Below are positions 10,622-21,522 of a stretch of 64,000 nt of DNA, piece after piece. This DNA comes from Channa striata (taxonomy: Eukaryota > Chordata > Actinopteri > Anabantiformes > Channidae). Position 1 is the first letter of the stretch. Each line of letters opens with the position of its first letter. The position numbers were made by a program, and so were the translations under genes. The notes under the pieces were generated by a model, which saw only the letters and a program-made list of their open reading frames with translations, made no database searches and was not told the DNA's origin. Location: assembly GCA_033026295.1 (NCBI GenBank), contig CM065180.1:19373523-19437522 (forward strand), given 5' to 3'.

Positions 10622-11072
10622 TCCGTCGAGCACAATAATAAACGGCAGAATCTTCAGTTTTCAGACTGTTCATCTGCAGATACACCTGCTGTCTGCTGTT
10701 GTCTCTGGAGATGGTGAACCGGCCTTGGACTGACTGAGAGTGGTAGATGTTAGCACTGTCATACATACACGCAAGCCACTCCAGTCCTTTTCCAGGTTCC
10801 TGTCTGACCCAGCACATCCAGTGATCACTGAATGTGAACCCAGAAGTTGTACAGGTGAGTGTGTGTGACTGTCCAGGTCTTTGAATCACTGGTTCAGACT
10901 GAGTGAGAGTCTGAGCATCAACACCTGTCCACAGTATAACGATAAACACATGGACACATGCATTAAAGTTATTCCATCAGTAAAACACATGTATGTCGGG
11001 TCTGTGTGAGTAAAAACCATCACCTGTCCAGCAGAGTAATGACAAAATCAGCAGCTCTGTCCTACAGTCCAT
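10622..11072 (-). CDS. ighv: IGHV gene, family A, with two extra cysteines
   Basis: The leader exon is 11024-11072 (MDCRTELLILSLLCWTG). The V exon is 10622-10924: TQSEPVIQRPGQ, LTCTTSGFTFSDH, WMCWVRQEPGKGLEWLACMY, HSQSVQGRFTISRDNS and YYCARR. Besides the two canonical cysteines there is one at the end of CDR1 (MCW) and one at the start of CDR2 (ACMY). Octamer-like gtttgcat is at 11144-11151 and a TATA-like run just inside it. No lesion is seen. Confidence 0.92.
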
Positions 11073-11159
11073 CCTGTCAAACTGTGTGTCCACTGTTTCC
11101 TGTCGTCCTCCTGCAGTCAGATAAATAGAGGTGGAAGACGTGAGTTTGCATGGACTCCT

Positions 11160-11700
11160 CCTCACAAAGGAAGACGCAGCAGATTGGATTTCTGTCAGCT
11201 GTTGTCTGTTATTCTAATGACACACAGGGATTTATTTTATTTGATCTGCAAATTAACTCTGATTTTTTTTATCGATGTGCCTCAACCAAACGTCTTCAAT
11301 CTTTAATACAGTTCATCACAGAGCTTTGAGTTTCTTACGGGTTGTAGTCGCACATCGTTGTGACACAAACACCCACGAGAGTCCATTGGACAGAGCTTGT
11401 GCTTTTAAATTGAGATCTTGTTCTCAACTACTGCACTTTGTTATGCTGAACTGTTTGTAAGACCTGAACTAGTACGTATTGTTTTAATGTGTCTTTAGTC
11501 CTGTATTAATAAATTTTGACATGTGCTGCTGACCACTTGGCCAGGTCACCCTCGTATAGGAGATCTCGATCTCAGCTGATTTTATCTGCTTAAATGAAGG
11601 TTAATAAATTAACAAAAAGAAATCAAATGGTCAACCACTGCTCAAATTCCTTGCAGCTTCTCTAGCAGGGAGACACTGGCCACAAAAATGGCTTAATTAT
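11160..11700. other. Intergenic, no gene seen
   Basis: No coding region or recognisable repeat apart from low-level simple sequence. Confidence 0.45.
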
Positions 11701-11709
11701 ATTCAAATT

Positions 11710-11711
<2 letters not shown>

Positions 11712-11754
<43 letters not shown>
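11712..11754. repeat. (GT)n microsatellite
   Basis: About 21 uninterrupted GT units at the 3' edge of the family-C VH fragment that follows. Confidence 0.95.
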
Positions 11755-11756
<2 letters not shown>

Positions 11757-11769
11757 TTGAGTTGTGCTG

Positions 11770-11945
11770 GTTTTGAGTATTTGTGCAGGTCTGTTGGTGT
11801 TTTAGCAGACACATCTCTGCTGTAACTGAACTTGTTCTTCTAATAATTATTCTGGTCAGACTTGCCTCCGACCCACTGATGAAAAATCCAATCCATCCGT
11901 TTTCCGTGACACAGTCAGATCCGACCTGTTCCATAGCATAGACAT
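11770..11945 (-). pseudogene. IGHV pseudogene fragment, family C-like
   Basis: FR2-to-FR3 similarity to the C genes at 52,871 and 62,163 (tccgttttccgtgacacagtc; aacttgttcttc). The 3' end and RSS are replaced by simple sequence and the FR1 half is missing. A family-A promoter (gttttgcattgactcctcc, about 11,950) adjoins it directly, so deletion has fused a foreign promoter to FR2. Confidence 0.65.
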
Positions 11946-12469
11946 GTGAGTTTTGCATTGACTCCTCCTCCTCAAAGAGAAACACACATTTAATCGCTTG
12001 AGAAAAATATTAATTGCAATAAAAAATTATTCACATAAAAATAAATCACCATATTTAAGAGTTTGTTATTGAAACCTGAACTATATTTATAGATTTATTG
12101 TCAATCATCACATTTTTTTTTAATGAAAACTAAATTCTAGAACTCAAAAACATTTTTGTCCCCTGAGGTTGTTTTGAGTTAAAGATGATTTTTATGCTAA
12201 TTTCTTAAAGATGATTGTAAACGTACCTTTGCTCATTTCTACCGTCATGTCCCTGGGAAATAAAACATAACAGACTCTACTGACTGTGAGCTGGACACTA
12301 TAGATACACAGGAATGTTTCTCTCAACCAGATCGAGGTTATGATTATTTTTGTCTTTCTTTATTATGTTTGTGATTTTGTTTGGTTTGTATCAACAAAGT
12401 TTTTAAATGTTCTTTCTTTTGTAAATGACTTTGTAGGTTTTAACTGAAGTTTTCCTGAGGAGATGAACT

Positions 12470-12600
12470 GGACTGAATTCATTCATGGTCTGAGGCTCCT
12501 GCTCTGGTGGTTTCATGTAACTAGTGTCAGACACTGAGGGGTTTTTGTTCAGCTCCACTGATGGTTTGTGGCACTAAACAATGATCCACAAAGACCATCA
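12470..12600 (-). pseudogene. Orphan family-B RSS flank
   Basis: It carries the conserved B flank (CTCF-like motif 12,498-12,510) and nonamer ACAAAAACC, followed by the spacer. The heptamer is lost (cactaaa) and the V exon is absent. Confidence 0.7.
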
Positions 12601-12800
12601 TCACAGTCAGTCAGCAGACAGCAGACCTTTGACCCACTGAAACATCTGTTTTCACCTGATCTTCAAAAAGAAAGATTCGCCCTCCCTCAGTAAAGGCCTG
12701 GACGAAAAATTAAAAATCATGTCAGTGTGACACAGTTATTGCACAAAGTGTATTTGTGACATAAAATTGTATTTACTTTAAAACTATTTGTTAAACTTTT

Positions 12801-13013
12801 GGAAGAGACAGTGTCAGATATGTCGTGCTGTTGCTGTCATCTCTGGTGATTTCTAGACATCCTTGCAGGCTGCTGGTATAACCATAGCTGGTTCCACCAT
12901 ATCTATATTCCATCCATTCCAGTCCTTTTCCTGCAGCTTGTCTGATCCAGTTCATAGTAAAGCTGCTAAACGTGAATCTAGATCCTCTGCAGGACAGACT
13001 CAGAGTCTCGAGT
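12801..13013 (-). pseudogene. IGHV fragment of a separate family
   Basis: An open fragment from late FR1 (ETLSLSCRGSRFTFSS) through WIRQAAGKGLEWMEYRYGG to FR3 (EITRDDSNSTTYLTLSL). Neither the FR1 start, the second Cys nor an RSS is present. Its SLSC and TTYLTLSL signatures match no other VH in the window, so it is a relic of a family otherwise absent here. Confidence 0.75.
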
Positions 13014-13363
13014 GGATCGTTGCTGATAGCAAGATTTACTGTTCAATAGATTTATTGTCAATCTTCACAATCCATTATGAAACATTTAGAACATACAGAT
13101 GTATTCAAGCAGTTGCAGTTCCATCTTTTTAATATGTAAGATTCTGTACAAAATACAAGACTATGTTTGTTTTTCTTTATATTATGTCTGTGATTTTGTT
13201 CAATTGTTATGAACACATATTTCTTAAATATTTTTTCTTCTATAAATGACTTTGTTTTTTTCAACTGACTTGAACTGAAGTTTTACTGTAAAAAAAACTG
13301 CTCATGAAATCATTCATGGTCTTAGGGCTCCTCCTCTGGAGGCTTTACGTAAAGATACTGAGG

Positions 13364-13402
13364 GGCTTTTGTTCAGCTCCACTGATGGTTTGTGTCACTG
13401 TG
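13364..13402 (-). promoter_or_regulatory. 23-RSS of the VH gene at 13403
   Basis: Heptamer CACAGTG (13396-13402), 23-bp spacer, nonamer ACAAAAGCC with one change from consensus. Confidence 0.9.
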
Positions 13403-13824
13403 TCTGTCTCGCACAGTAATACACAGCAGTGTCTTCAGGCTGGACATTCTGTCCATTTAGAGTCACTGTGTTACTGGAAGTTTCTAAGTCAATACTGAAC
13501 TTGTTCTTCAGTGAATCTTTGTAGTATGACGTGCTGCCAGCTCTCATCCCAATCCACTCCAGTCCTTTTCCTGCAGCTTGTCTCGTCCAAGCTGTGTAGT
13601 AGCTGCCCACAGAATAAGAGACCTGACAGGTGATGGACAGACGTTGACCTGGCTGCACAGTCACAGACTCTGGCTGTGTCAACTCTTCACACTTCACACC
13701 TGTTAAAAGAAGAACATGAAATGAAATATCACGTTATGCTGCAAAAAACCTCATGACTTTGTCAAATCCAGAGAGACTCACAGGATCCAGCTGCCAACAG
13801 CAGCAGCACAGTGAAGGAGAACAT
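13403..13824 (-). CDS. ighv: IGHV gene, family B, apparently functional
   Basis: The leader exon is 13782-13824 (MFSFTVLLLLAAGS), donor GTGAGTC. The V exon is 13403-13699: KCEELTQPESVTVQPGQ, SITCQVSYSVGS, AWTRQAAGKGLEWIG, KDSLKNKFSIDLETSS and YYCARQ. FR2 has WTRQ rather than WIRQ, as in the gene at 47,339. Promoter: octamer-like gtttgcat (13905-13912) and TATATAAAAG-like sequence (about 13,872-13,882). Confidence 0.92.
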
Positions 13825-14204
13825 GGTTTACAGTGACGTGACGTGAAGTCCACAGACAGTCTGATGTGAAGCTTTTATATCTGAGTGACAGGAAACATCA
13901 GTGAGTTTGCATAGACTCAAACATGGAACATGAAAATTGGCCGAATTGGAGCAAATGATGTTGAATTTTGTGATATTTTACTTTCGAACTTTTTAAAAAT
14001 GTTTCATCTTTGGAGAAATAAAACAGTGATTTGTAATTTAAAATAATGAATCTCTGGGTGTGATGTCAATATTAAAACATGATCTAATTTTATTAATTTA
14101 AAGATAAGAATCACTACTTATAATGACATTATTACTGCTGTTAGGAAAGTGTCTATGATAGAAAACATTAAATAAACAATGTAATGACAGTAGAAGTTTA
14201 AGTT

Positions 14205-14460
14205 TGGTAAGACAATTTGTTCTTCAGAGCATAATTTTGGGAAAACCCTCCTCCTCCATATTGATGCATATTATTCATGCAGAAAAAATTCTTAATCATA
14301 AATAGTAAAATATTTATCATGATAAATGAAGATGGAGGAAGCAGATACAAAGAAAACCTGACAAGCCTGACTGCAGATATTTGTGTGTGTCCACCAGAAA
14401 CTGCTGGTATCAGCAACAATGTTCTACATGTAGTTAAAGTCGTAGAGGAAATGTTTTGTC
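14205..14460 (-). pseudogene. IGHV relic: family-C FR scrap plus dead leader
   Basis: A FR2/FR3 scrap (GGGGFSQNYALKNK, 14,205-14,275) is followed by a leader exon of the MTLTTS type whose ATG has become ACG (cgt at 14,441-14,443). Most of the V exon is deleted. The same module, with the same dead start, recurs at 18,120-18,370 and 34,690-34,945. Confidence 0.7.
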
Positions 14461-14956
14461 TGTCTCATTTGTGGTTTGATTTGTCGTCAGTTTGCAGTGA
14501 GAATCAATAAGGATGAAGGAGACTGAGATCTGCATTGACTCCTCAAGAGCTAAGAAACTCTAAAAGATTGACGTCTTACTCTTACTGGTGTTTCAGCTGT
14601 TGACTGAGAGTTTTTAAAGCAGCAAAACTTTGCATAGACGTCGCTCTGCAGGTTCAAACAGGAACACACACATTTACACGAGTAGAGGAACAAAGTCTTT
14701 GGGAACAGATGAGCTGGGAAAGTTTGATATAATATACATTTAAAAAATCCTGAGTAACTACAAATGAAACTGTCATATTGTTCCTGTATTGGGTGATAAT
14801 CTAATAGATATCTATGTGTTCAAATGTGAAAAAGTCATTAAAAAGCTCCATCACACTAAATGATTGTGATGAATCTGTTCAAACTCGTTTCTATAATAAT
14901 CTTTAATGTTAGAACATGTGTGTGTTTGTGGTTCAGTCACATCCTGTTAGTCTCTG

Positions 14957-15142
14957 GGTATTTGTGCACATTTGTTGGTGGTTGGTGTCACTGTGGTGTA
15001 ACGTGCACAGTAATAAACATCTGTGTCCTCAGGCTGCAGGTTCTGTCCTTTTCTAGTCTCTGTCCCAGCAGACATGTCTCTGCTGACATCAACACTGTCC
15101 AGCTGTACACTGAACTTCATCACGACTAACATGCATTTGCAT
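14957..15142 (-). pseudogene. FR3-only mini-V with octamer and RSS
   Basis: An open frame from ATG (15,120) encodes MKFSVQLDSVDVSRDMSAG and continues to NLQPEDTDVYYCAR. FR1, CDR1 and FR2 are missing. Its RSS is intact (heptamer CACAGTG 14,989-14,995, 23 bp, nonamer ACAAATACC 14,957-14,965), and an exact ATGCAAAT octamer (15,135-15,142) lies 14 bp before the ATG. The copy at 31,571 keeps the frame and signals. It lacks the first Cys and the core Trp, so no VH fold is possible. Confidence 0.75.
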
Positions 15143-15564
15143 AAATATAGATGACAATTCAATGCTACAGATTGAAGTTAAAGGTTTTATTGCATTTAGG
15201 GAAACTTTTACATTCATGTTTTTTATTTTATTTACAATTAGAAGTGAACGATTAATTGTGCTTTGAATTGACTCAAGCTCTAATGTTAAATTTAGGCCAT
15301 TAGTTTGTCACTATCATTGTGCCGTTTTCTTTTTTCTTTTGGTGTTTTTACCAAAATCTTTAGTTTTTTATTTAAATGTTTTGTTTTAAACGTGGATAAA
15401 TGTGTGTTTAAATACACTATGTAAGCAACTTTGTTTAATATTGTTCACTTTACCTCCGTCTCCTTAAAAAAATTAACATCTTCTTTCTCCAAAAAAGAAA
15501 AAAAGACGGAACTATAATTTCTAACACTTTGAGACTAAGGGACATTAGGAAGATAGTAAGAGTC

Positions 15565-15603
15565 TGTTTTTGTTCAGCTGTTCAACCAACTTCAGTCACT
15601 GTG
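15565..15603 (-). promoter_or_regulatory. 23-RSS of the VH gene at 15604
   Basis: Heptamer CACAGTG (15597-15603), 23-bp spacer, nonamer ACAAAAACA (last base off consensus). Confidence 0.9.
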
Positions 15604-16046
15604 AGTCTCTGGTACAATAATAAACAGCAGAATCTTCAGTTTTCAGACTGTTCATCTGCAGATACACCTGCTGTCTGCTGTTGTCTCTGGAGACGGTGAA
15701 CCGGCCTTTGAATGACTGAGAGTAAGAAGTGATAGTACCATGGATATAGACGATCCACTCCAGTCCTTTTCCAGGAGCCTGTCTGACCCAGTTCATGCCA
15801 TAGTCACTAAATGTGAATCTAGATCCAGTACAGGTCAGTGTGTGAGATTCTCCAGGTCTTTTAACAACTGGTTCAGATTCTGTCAGAGTCTGAGCATCAA
15901 CACCTTCTGAGATGAAAAAATATAATAATTTTGCTGTTAGTTGAGACGTTGCATGAAAAACAAATGATTTCAATCTGGGATCATTAAAATTCTTCACCTG
16001 TCCCGCAGAGAGTTAAAAGCAGCAGTCCTGTCCTACAGTCCATCAT
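15604..16046 (-). CDS. ighv: IGHV gene, family A, apparently functional
   Basis: The leader exon is 15998-16046 (two ATGs, MMDCRTGLLLLTLCGTG). The V exon is 15604-15903: TESEPVVKRPGE, LTCTGSRFTFSDY, GMNWVRQAPGKGLEWIVYIHG, YSQSFKGRFTVSRDNS and YYCTRD. The end reads CTR rather than CAR. Octamer-like ttttgcat (16116-16123) with a TATTTATC box downstream. It is nearly identical to its duplicate at 32,179. Confidence 0.92.
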
Positions 16047-16134
16047 GTCCAACTGTGTGTCCACTGTCCTCTTGTCCTCTCTGCAGACTGATAAATAGAG
16101 GTGAAGACATCTGAGTTTTGCATTAACTCCTCCT

Positions 16135-16435
16135 GACCAGAGGTGGGAAGTGACAAAAACGTATAACTTGAGAATTAATTTTTCGAACCAACTCCTCCCT
16201 ACATTGTAACTCACATGTCTGTACTTCCAACTCTTTACGTTTTCTAAACAGGAAGAGGAACAGTCTGGATTCACAAGCAGCAGGGTTTGAACCTCCACAG
16301 TCCAGTTTTATTGTAACCTCACTCACTGCAGGAGGCTTCTTACAGGTTTGCCTTTTAATAACATTAATATGATTTATTAAATGAATGCAATAATTTCTTT
16401 TAAATAGTTTTCTGTATAAATTTGGTTTATACGAC
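16135..16435 (-). repeat. Conserved flank repeat of unknown nature
   Basis: About 300 bp repeated at 32,705-33,010 and 39,200-39,480, upstream of family-A genes. A short open stretch (EVTIKLDCGGSNPAACESR) survives in all three copies, but with no start context, splice sites or family match I do not call it a gene. Confidence 0.45.
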
Positions 16436-16899
16436 AATGCAATGTTAAAAAAAAATCAAATAAAATAAAACACTAACAGAGCTTTCCCAGGTTGTCTGGT
16501 CTGTCTGTAATTTAATTTTATTCTTTAAGGCATAATTAGAGCTGCTATTTTCTGAGCGTAATGTTTCATATTGTGAGGAATTAATTTTAGTTCCCTAACT
16601 CTGGTCTTCAAAGTTGAAGTTTTATTTTAAGTTGGTTGTGAACATTATAAATCTTTTTTATTTAACACAAACGTGAGATTTTTCTGATACTCAAAATTTC
16701 ATAGAGGTTAAAAAAAGAGACAGAAAATCACGTATTAAAATTAGTTACAACTGCATTTCATTTTCAGTCTCAGTTTCTCATCACACTCTGTGGGGAATAT
16801 TAGCAATATCATACAGTGAAGGTGAAGGTTTTATTTTAATTAGAGAAACTTGTATAATAACATTTTTTAAATATTGCAAATTAAAACCTGGAAATGTCA

Positions 16900-17005
16900 C
16901 TGTGGCTCTTATGATAAACAGCAAAATCTTTAGTCTTGACTTTGATCATCTGGAGATTTGGAGTTTGTCTCTGGAGACGGTAAAGTGACCTTGGACATAC
17001 TTTGT
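16900..17005 (-). pseudogene. IGHV FR3 relic
   Basis: Recognisable FR3 of a family-A VH (plus strand gtctctggagacggtaaag; heptamer-like cactgtg at about 16,900). FR1-FR2 and nonamer are absent. A copy is at 33,465-33,575. Confidence 0.6.
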
Positions 17006-17316
17006 CCTAGTTTGCAGAATTACTCATTTTTGCTCTTTGACTCTTTGAGTGTAAATGACTTTTACATCACTGTTGGAAACAGCAGATTCCTCATGAACAC
17101 AGGTAAATGTGCATCTGTTTCCAATCTAAAGCTTCAACACAACCAGGAAAGAGAATGTCCAAATCTGAAACGTCCAAAATCTATCAAAAAAGTGCAAGTA
17201 CTTGTATTATTTCTTGAATATCAGTATAATTTTGGGGGGGTGAGCAAATCTGAAATCATTCATGGTCTGAGGCTCCTCCTCTGGTGGTTTCATGTAACTA
17301 GTGTCAGACACTGAGG

Positions 17317-17355
17317 GGTTTTTGTTCAGCTCCACTGATGGTTTGTGTCACTGTG
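17317..17355 (-). promoter_or_regulatory. 23-RSS of the VH pseudogene at 17356
   Basis: Heptamer CACAGTG (17349-17355), 23-bp spacer, nonamer ACAAAAACC: consensus although the gene is dead. Confidence 0.9.
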
Positions 17356-17778
17356 ACTCTCTCTGGCACAGTAATACACAGCAGTGTCTAAAGGCTGGAC
17401 ATTCTGTCCAATTAGAGTCACTGTGTTGCTGGAAGATTCTAAGTCGATACTGAACTTGTTCTTCAGTGAATCTTTGTAGAATGATGTGCTGCCAAGTTTC
17501 ATCCCAATCCACTATAGTCCTTTTCCTGCAGGTTGTCTGATCCAGTGTGTCCAGTAGCCGCTCACAGAATAAGAGACCTGACAGGTGATGGACAGACGTT
17601 GACCTGGCTGCACAGTCACAGACTCTGGCTGTGTCAACTCTTTACACTTCACACCTGTTAAAAGAAGAACATGAAATGAAATATCACGTTAGCTGCAAAA
17701 AACCTCATGACTTTGTCAAATCCAGAGAGACTCACAGGATCCAGCTGCCAACAGCAGCAGCAGAGCTACAGAGAACAT
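17356..17778 (-). pseudogene. IGHV pseudogene, family B, one nonsense codon
   Basis: The leader (17,736-17,778, MFSVALLLLLAAGS) and V exon (17,356-17,654) have normal splice sites. In FR2 the usual GLEW reads GL-stop-W (plus strand ccactatagtcc, about 17,512). FR3 has QPLDTAVYYC where sisters have QPEDTAVYYC. The duplicate at 33,931 is open, so the stop arose after the segmental duplication or was corrected there. Confidence 0.9.
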
Positions 17779-18119
17779 GGTTTACAGTGACGTGACGTGA
17801 AGTCCACAGACAGTCTGATGTGAAGCTTTTATTTCTGAGTGACAGGAAACATCAGCGAGTTTGCATAGACTCAAACATGGAACATGAATATGGGCCGAAT
17901 TGAAGCCGATGACGTTGAATTTTTAAAAATGTTTCGTCTTTGGAGAAATAAAACAGTGGTTTGTAATTTGAAATAATGAATCTCTGGGTGTGACGTCAAT
18001 ATTAAAACATGATCTAATTTTATGAATTTAAAGATAAGAATCACTACTTATAATGACATTTTTACTGCTGTTAGGAAAATGTCTATGATAGAAAACATTA
18101 AATTAACAATGTAATGACA

Positions 18120-18370
18120 GAAGAAGTTGGTAACACAATATGTTCTTCAAAGCATCATTTTGGTTAAAGGCTCCTTCTCCATGTTGATGCATATTATTCA
18201 TGCAGAATAAAATTATCATAAATAGTAAAATATTTATCACGATAGATGAAGATGGAGGAAGCAGATACAAACAAAACCTGACAAGCCTGACTGCAGATAT
18301 TTGTGTGTGTCCACCAGAAACTGCTGGTATCAGCAACAATGTTCTACATGTAGTTAAAGTCGTAGTGGAA
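18120..18370 (-). pseudogene. IGHV relic module (C scrap plus dead leader)
   Basis: Same as 14,205-14,460: a FR2/FR3 scrap with QNDALKN, then the MTLTTS-type leader with ATG changed to ACG (18,361-18,363). Confidence 0.65.
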
Positions 18371-18374
18371 ATTT

Positions 18375-19205
18375 ACATTTACCATGACGCTTTTATCCAA
18401 AGCGACTTACAAGTGAGGAACAAACAAGCAATAAAATCTAAGTTAAGGAGAAAAACATCAAAGTGCTATCAAATACGTATTACGGTTTCATGAGATGCAA
18501 GTAGAGAAAATACAGGAAGGTTTTTTTTTTTTTTAAGGAAGAAACGGAAGAGTTGTGTTTTGACCACTCTGTGGGCAAGAGACAGAGCTTGAACTTAATC
18601 CTCGCAGCTACAGGAAGCCAGTGCAGAGATCTGAAGAGCGGAGTTACGTGAGTCCTATTTTGTCTGGTAGAAGATAAGGCGTGCTGCCGCATTTTGGATC
18701 ATCTGCAGGGGTTTTGCATGCCGGTAACCCCATCAAAAGCGCGTTGCAATAATCTAGACCAGATATGATCAATGCCTGCACGATGAGTTGGGTCGTGTAC
18801 TCAGAGAGGTAGGGTCTGATCTTCCTGATGTTGTGGAGAGCAAATCTACACGACCTAGAGACTGAGGCGATGTGTTCCGTGAAGCTAAGTTGATCGTCAA
18901 TGATGACCCCCAGATTTCTGGCCAACTTAGCGGGAACAATCACTTCGGATCAAATGTTGATGCTGATGTCGTACTGTTACAACGGTTTGGGTGGGAAGAC
19001 TAGAACCTCAGTATTGGAGATGTTGAGTTGAAGATGTCTTTCTCTTATGTGATATGAAAAGCCATGTGAATGGATGATAGAGCCCAGGGAAGAAGTATAG
19101 ATGAAAAAAAGAAGAGGACCAAGAACCGAGCCCTGGTGTACACCAGTGGAGAGGTTATGAGATTTAGAATCACGCCCCTGCCATGATACATCAGTCTGGC
19201 TGGCT
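18375..19205 (-). mobile_element. L2-like LINE fragment, internally deleted
   Basis: Minus-strand reverse transcriptase C-terminal remnants: GVHQGSVLGPLLF, ARNLGVIIDDQLSFTEHIAS, SRSCRFALHNIRKIRPYL, ISGLDYCNALLMGLP and SLHWLPVAARIKFKLCLL, in broken frames. The 3' end carries gacgcttttatccaaagcgacttaca, a frequent fish LINE/SINE tail. Compared with 34,955-36,045 it lacks about 105 bp holding the YADD catalytic box and about 180 bp at its 5' end. Clade assignment is from memory of family motifs. Confidence 0.82.
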
Positions 19206-19439
19206 AGCATATGTAGGATGTTTAGGTTAAAATAAGGACAGCAAATATAAATGACCTTTTAATGGAATATAATATGGCAAATTAGAATAAATGTTGATAT
19301 GTTACTAAATCTGGGAAATATTATGCAAACTATCATATACTGTATATCTTCTTGGTCTAAAAGGTTTGATGGTGAGGAGAATAAAGACGTCTGAGGTCGT
19401 GTGTGTCACCAAGTTGTTGCACAGATGTTCAACCTCCTG

Positions 19440-19553
19440 TGTTACTGTGAGACTCGAGCACAATAATAAACAGCAGAATCTTCAGTTTTCAGACTGTTCA
19501 TCTGCAGATACACCTGCTGTCTGCTGTTGTCTCTGGAGATGCTGAACCGGCCT
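19440..19553 (-). pseudogene. IGHV pseudogene, family A, FR3 only
   Basis: The V exon 3' end (FR3 to YYC) stops at about 19,553, where unrelated AT-rich sequence begins. The heptamer is CACAGTA and the nonamer region (agttgttgc) is poor. In the duplicate at 36,300 the V exon is complete. Confidence 0.8.
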
Positions 19554-19559
19554 TTATAT

Positions 19560-21050
19560 TAATTATATATAAATGATTTTAAAATGCAAAAGGTATTTTT
19601 TCAATATTGAAGTTTATTTTTGTTCCCACACACACGCAGGATGTATGCCCCGGTAGACAGAAGGTGATTCATGTCTCACAGGAAAACAGCAGCTCAGGAA
19701 GTGAAACCATTGATCATTTGTGAAACAAAAACAAGTTGTTTTCTCCAATAAAATAAATCTTATGAAATTTCATATTAATAGTTTAAAATCCCTTTAGTGT
19801 CTTTGACCAACGTCTCTGCTGTGTATTACACTGTGTTATTGGTGCTCCAGATTAAGAAGAGGTCAGATAATCAGACTGTAGATCTCAGATTAAACATATT
19901 TACTCTTTTAACCTGTGTAAGTAATTCTCTTATGATTCATATATTACAGACAAGAAGAAGCAAGTGTCAGATGATCACACCTGCTCCTGTTCTATCCTCA
20001 CTGTCACACTTAAAAATTTAATTAGGAGCATGAGCTTATTTGCATTAGAAAGTACAATTATGTGGTTTATACTATATTTCTGAACCTTTTAGCATATAAG
20101 ACAATGACGTCACCATATAATTTCTCATTTTTGTAACATTATGGTATTGGTGAGGACCCAGGAAAGTGAATGTAAAGGAAAACAATGTATTGATTTATTT
20201 AAAATATGTAGATGAGGATTGGATGATTCGGAAGTATGAGAGAGATGATCTGGATCTGAGGAGGACAGACAGGTAAGTCAAAGTGATAACGACTGGGGAA
20301 ACAGTGAGAGGATTCTGTGGGGTGTTGGGGTCGTGGAAGCTGAGAGACTAAAGCAGAGCGGGGGAGAGCGGTCCGTCATGTGATGCAGGAAACAAAAAAA
20401 CGGCTGCAGATTACAGGAGAAAATAAGGGACACACAGGGGACAAAGTCCAAAGCAACACAAAGGAACCACTAAAACACGAATATCAAAATCGAAGAGCAA
20501 CGAGACACTTGGAACAAACTGAAATAACCAGAGTCCGTAAGTCCAAAGAAAGATTTCCATAAAACAATTCTTAGAAGTTGGGAAATCCAAGAAATGTCAC
20601 CAAAAATCCAAGCGCGGAGAAAACCAAAACCCAAACAGTCCACTTCCTCCGAAAACAGGAATTTTACAGCAAACGTTGGGCCAGAGGAAACTTCACAGGT
20701 AGGACAGACAAAAGAACCAGGCGGGCAGGAACAAACTCGGAAACCGGGATAGGACAAAAGCTCAAAGACCGAAGTATCGACAGATTCAATTTACTATGAC
20801 AATCTGGGACGGAAAGACAGGAGAGAGTGTAAGAAGGGAGCGAAATGACCACGAATGAGCAGGTTACCAAGGCAACACACATCAGCTTATAGCTCATGTT
20901 TGACATTAAGTCCTTCATTCAACACACAGAAGGCTCACGACATTGTAGTAGGGATGGATTCAAATAACCGATTTTTATGCAATTTAGTTTTAGTCAGTTT
21001 CTGAACAGGCAGAAATAACAATTTTTCTTAGTCAACTGCTTTGAATTCAT
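19560..21050. other. Intergenic with an unclassified repeat-like block
   Basis: 19,620-19,880 is a copy of the flank at 6,765-7,030. From about 20,140 to 20,940 the base composition changes (purine-rich, many aaagtccaaa and aaaccc motifs), as in interspersed fish repeats, but I find no clear termini, target duplication or protein motif. No gene is supported. Confidence 0.4.
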
Positions 21051-21107
21051 TCATGGTCTGAGGCTCCTCCTCTGGTGGTTTCATGTAACTAGTGTCAGAC
21101 ACGGAGG

Positions 21108-21146
21108 GGTTTTTGTTCAGCTCCACTGATGGTTTGTGTCACTGTG
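21108..21146 (-). promoter_or_regulatory. 23-RSS of the VH pseudogene at 21147
   Basis: Heptamer CACAGTG (21140-21146), 23-bp spacer, nonamer ACAAAAACC. Confidence 0.9.
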
Positions 21147-21480
21147 AGTCTCTGGCACAGTAATACACAGCAGAGTCTTCAGGCTGGACATTCTGTCCAT
21201 TTAGAGTCACTGTGTTACTGGAAGATTCTAGTTCAATACTGAACTTGTTCTTCAGTGAATCTTTGTAGAATGAAGCTACTGTATATTTTCTCCCAATCCA
21301 CTCCAGTCCTTTTCCTGCCGCTTGTCTGATCCAACCTGTCCAGTAGCTGCTCACAGAGTCTGACTGTGTCAACTATTAAATAAAGGATGTGATGAAATAT
21401 TGAAACAATTAAATAACAAGAGAACTATAGACTGTGACAAAGCTAGAGAGAGTCAAAAGATCCAGCTGCCAACAAAAAAT
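21147..21480 (-). pseudogene. IGHV pseudogene, family B, FR1 deletion
   Basis: FR2 to FR3 is open and normal (GWIRQAAGKGLEWIGRKYT, KDSLKNKFSIELESSS, YYCARD). FR1 is deleted internally so that LTQSDSVSSYW replaces some 25 residues, removing the first Cys. The leader exon is decayed: the donor is lost (tcaaaagatcc where sisters have tcacaggatcc) and the start is absent. The same FR1 deletion is seen at 44,806-44,900, so it predates duplication. Confidence 0.85.
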
Positions 21481-21522
21481 AACATTTTATTTATATCTTA
21501 TATCTACACTGTAGAATAGATT

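Larger units (their letters stand above)
14505..19440. repeat. Segmental duplication, copy 1
   Basis: It holds in order: family-D promoter relic, FR3-only V with octamer, family-A VH (15,604), relic, family-B VH (17,356), C-scrap/leader relic, LINE insertion and the 3' part of a family-A VH. Copy 2 at about 31,080-36,290 has the same order at an offset of 16,574-16,576 bp at five landmarks. Copy 2 keeps sequence that is deleted here (LINE interior and the 5' part of the last VH). Confidence 0.9.

Noticed and set aside
20380..20918. Overlapping open frames on both strands
   Set aside because: Purine-rich, repeat-like sequence with no recognised protein motif. Frames overlap on opposite strands as expected from biased composition.
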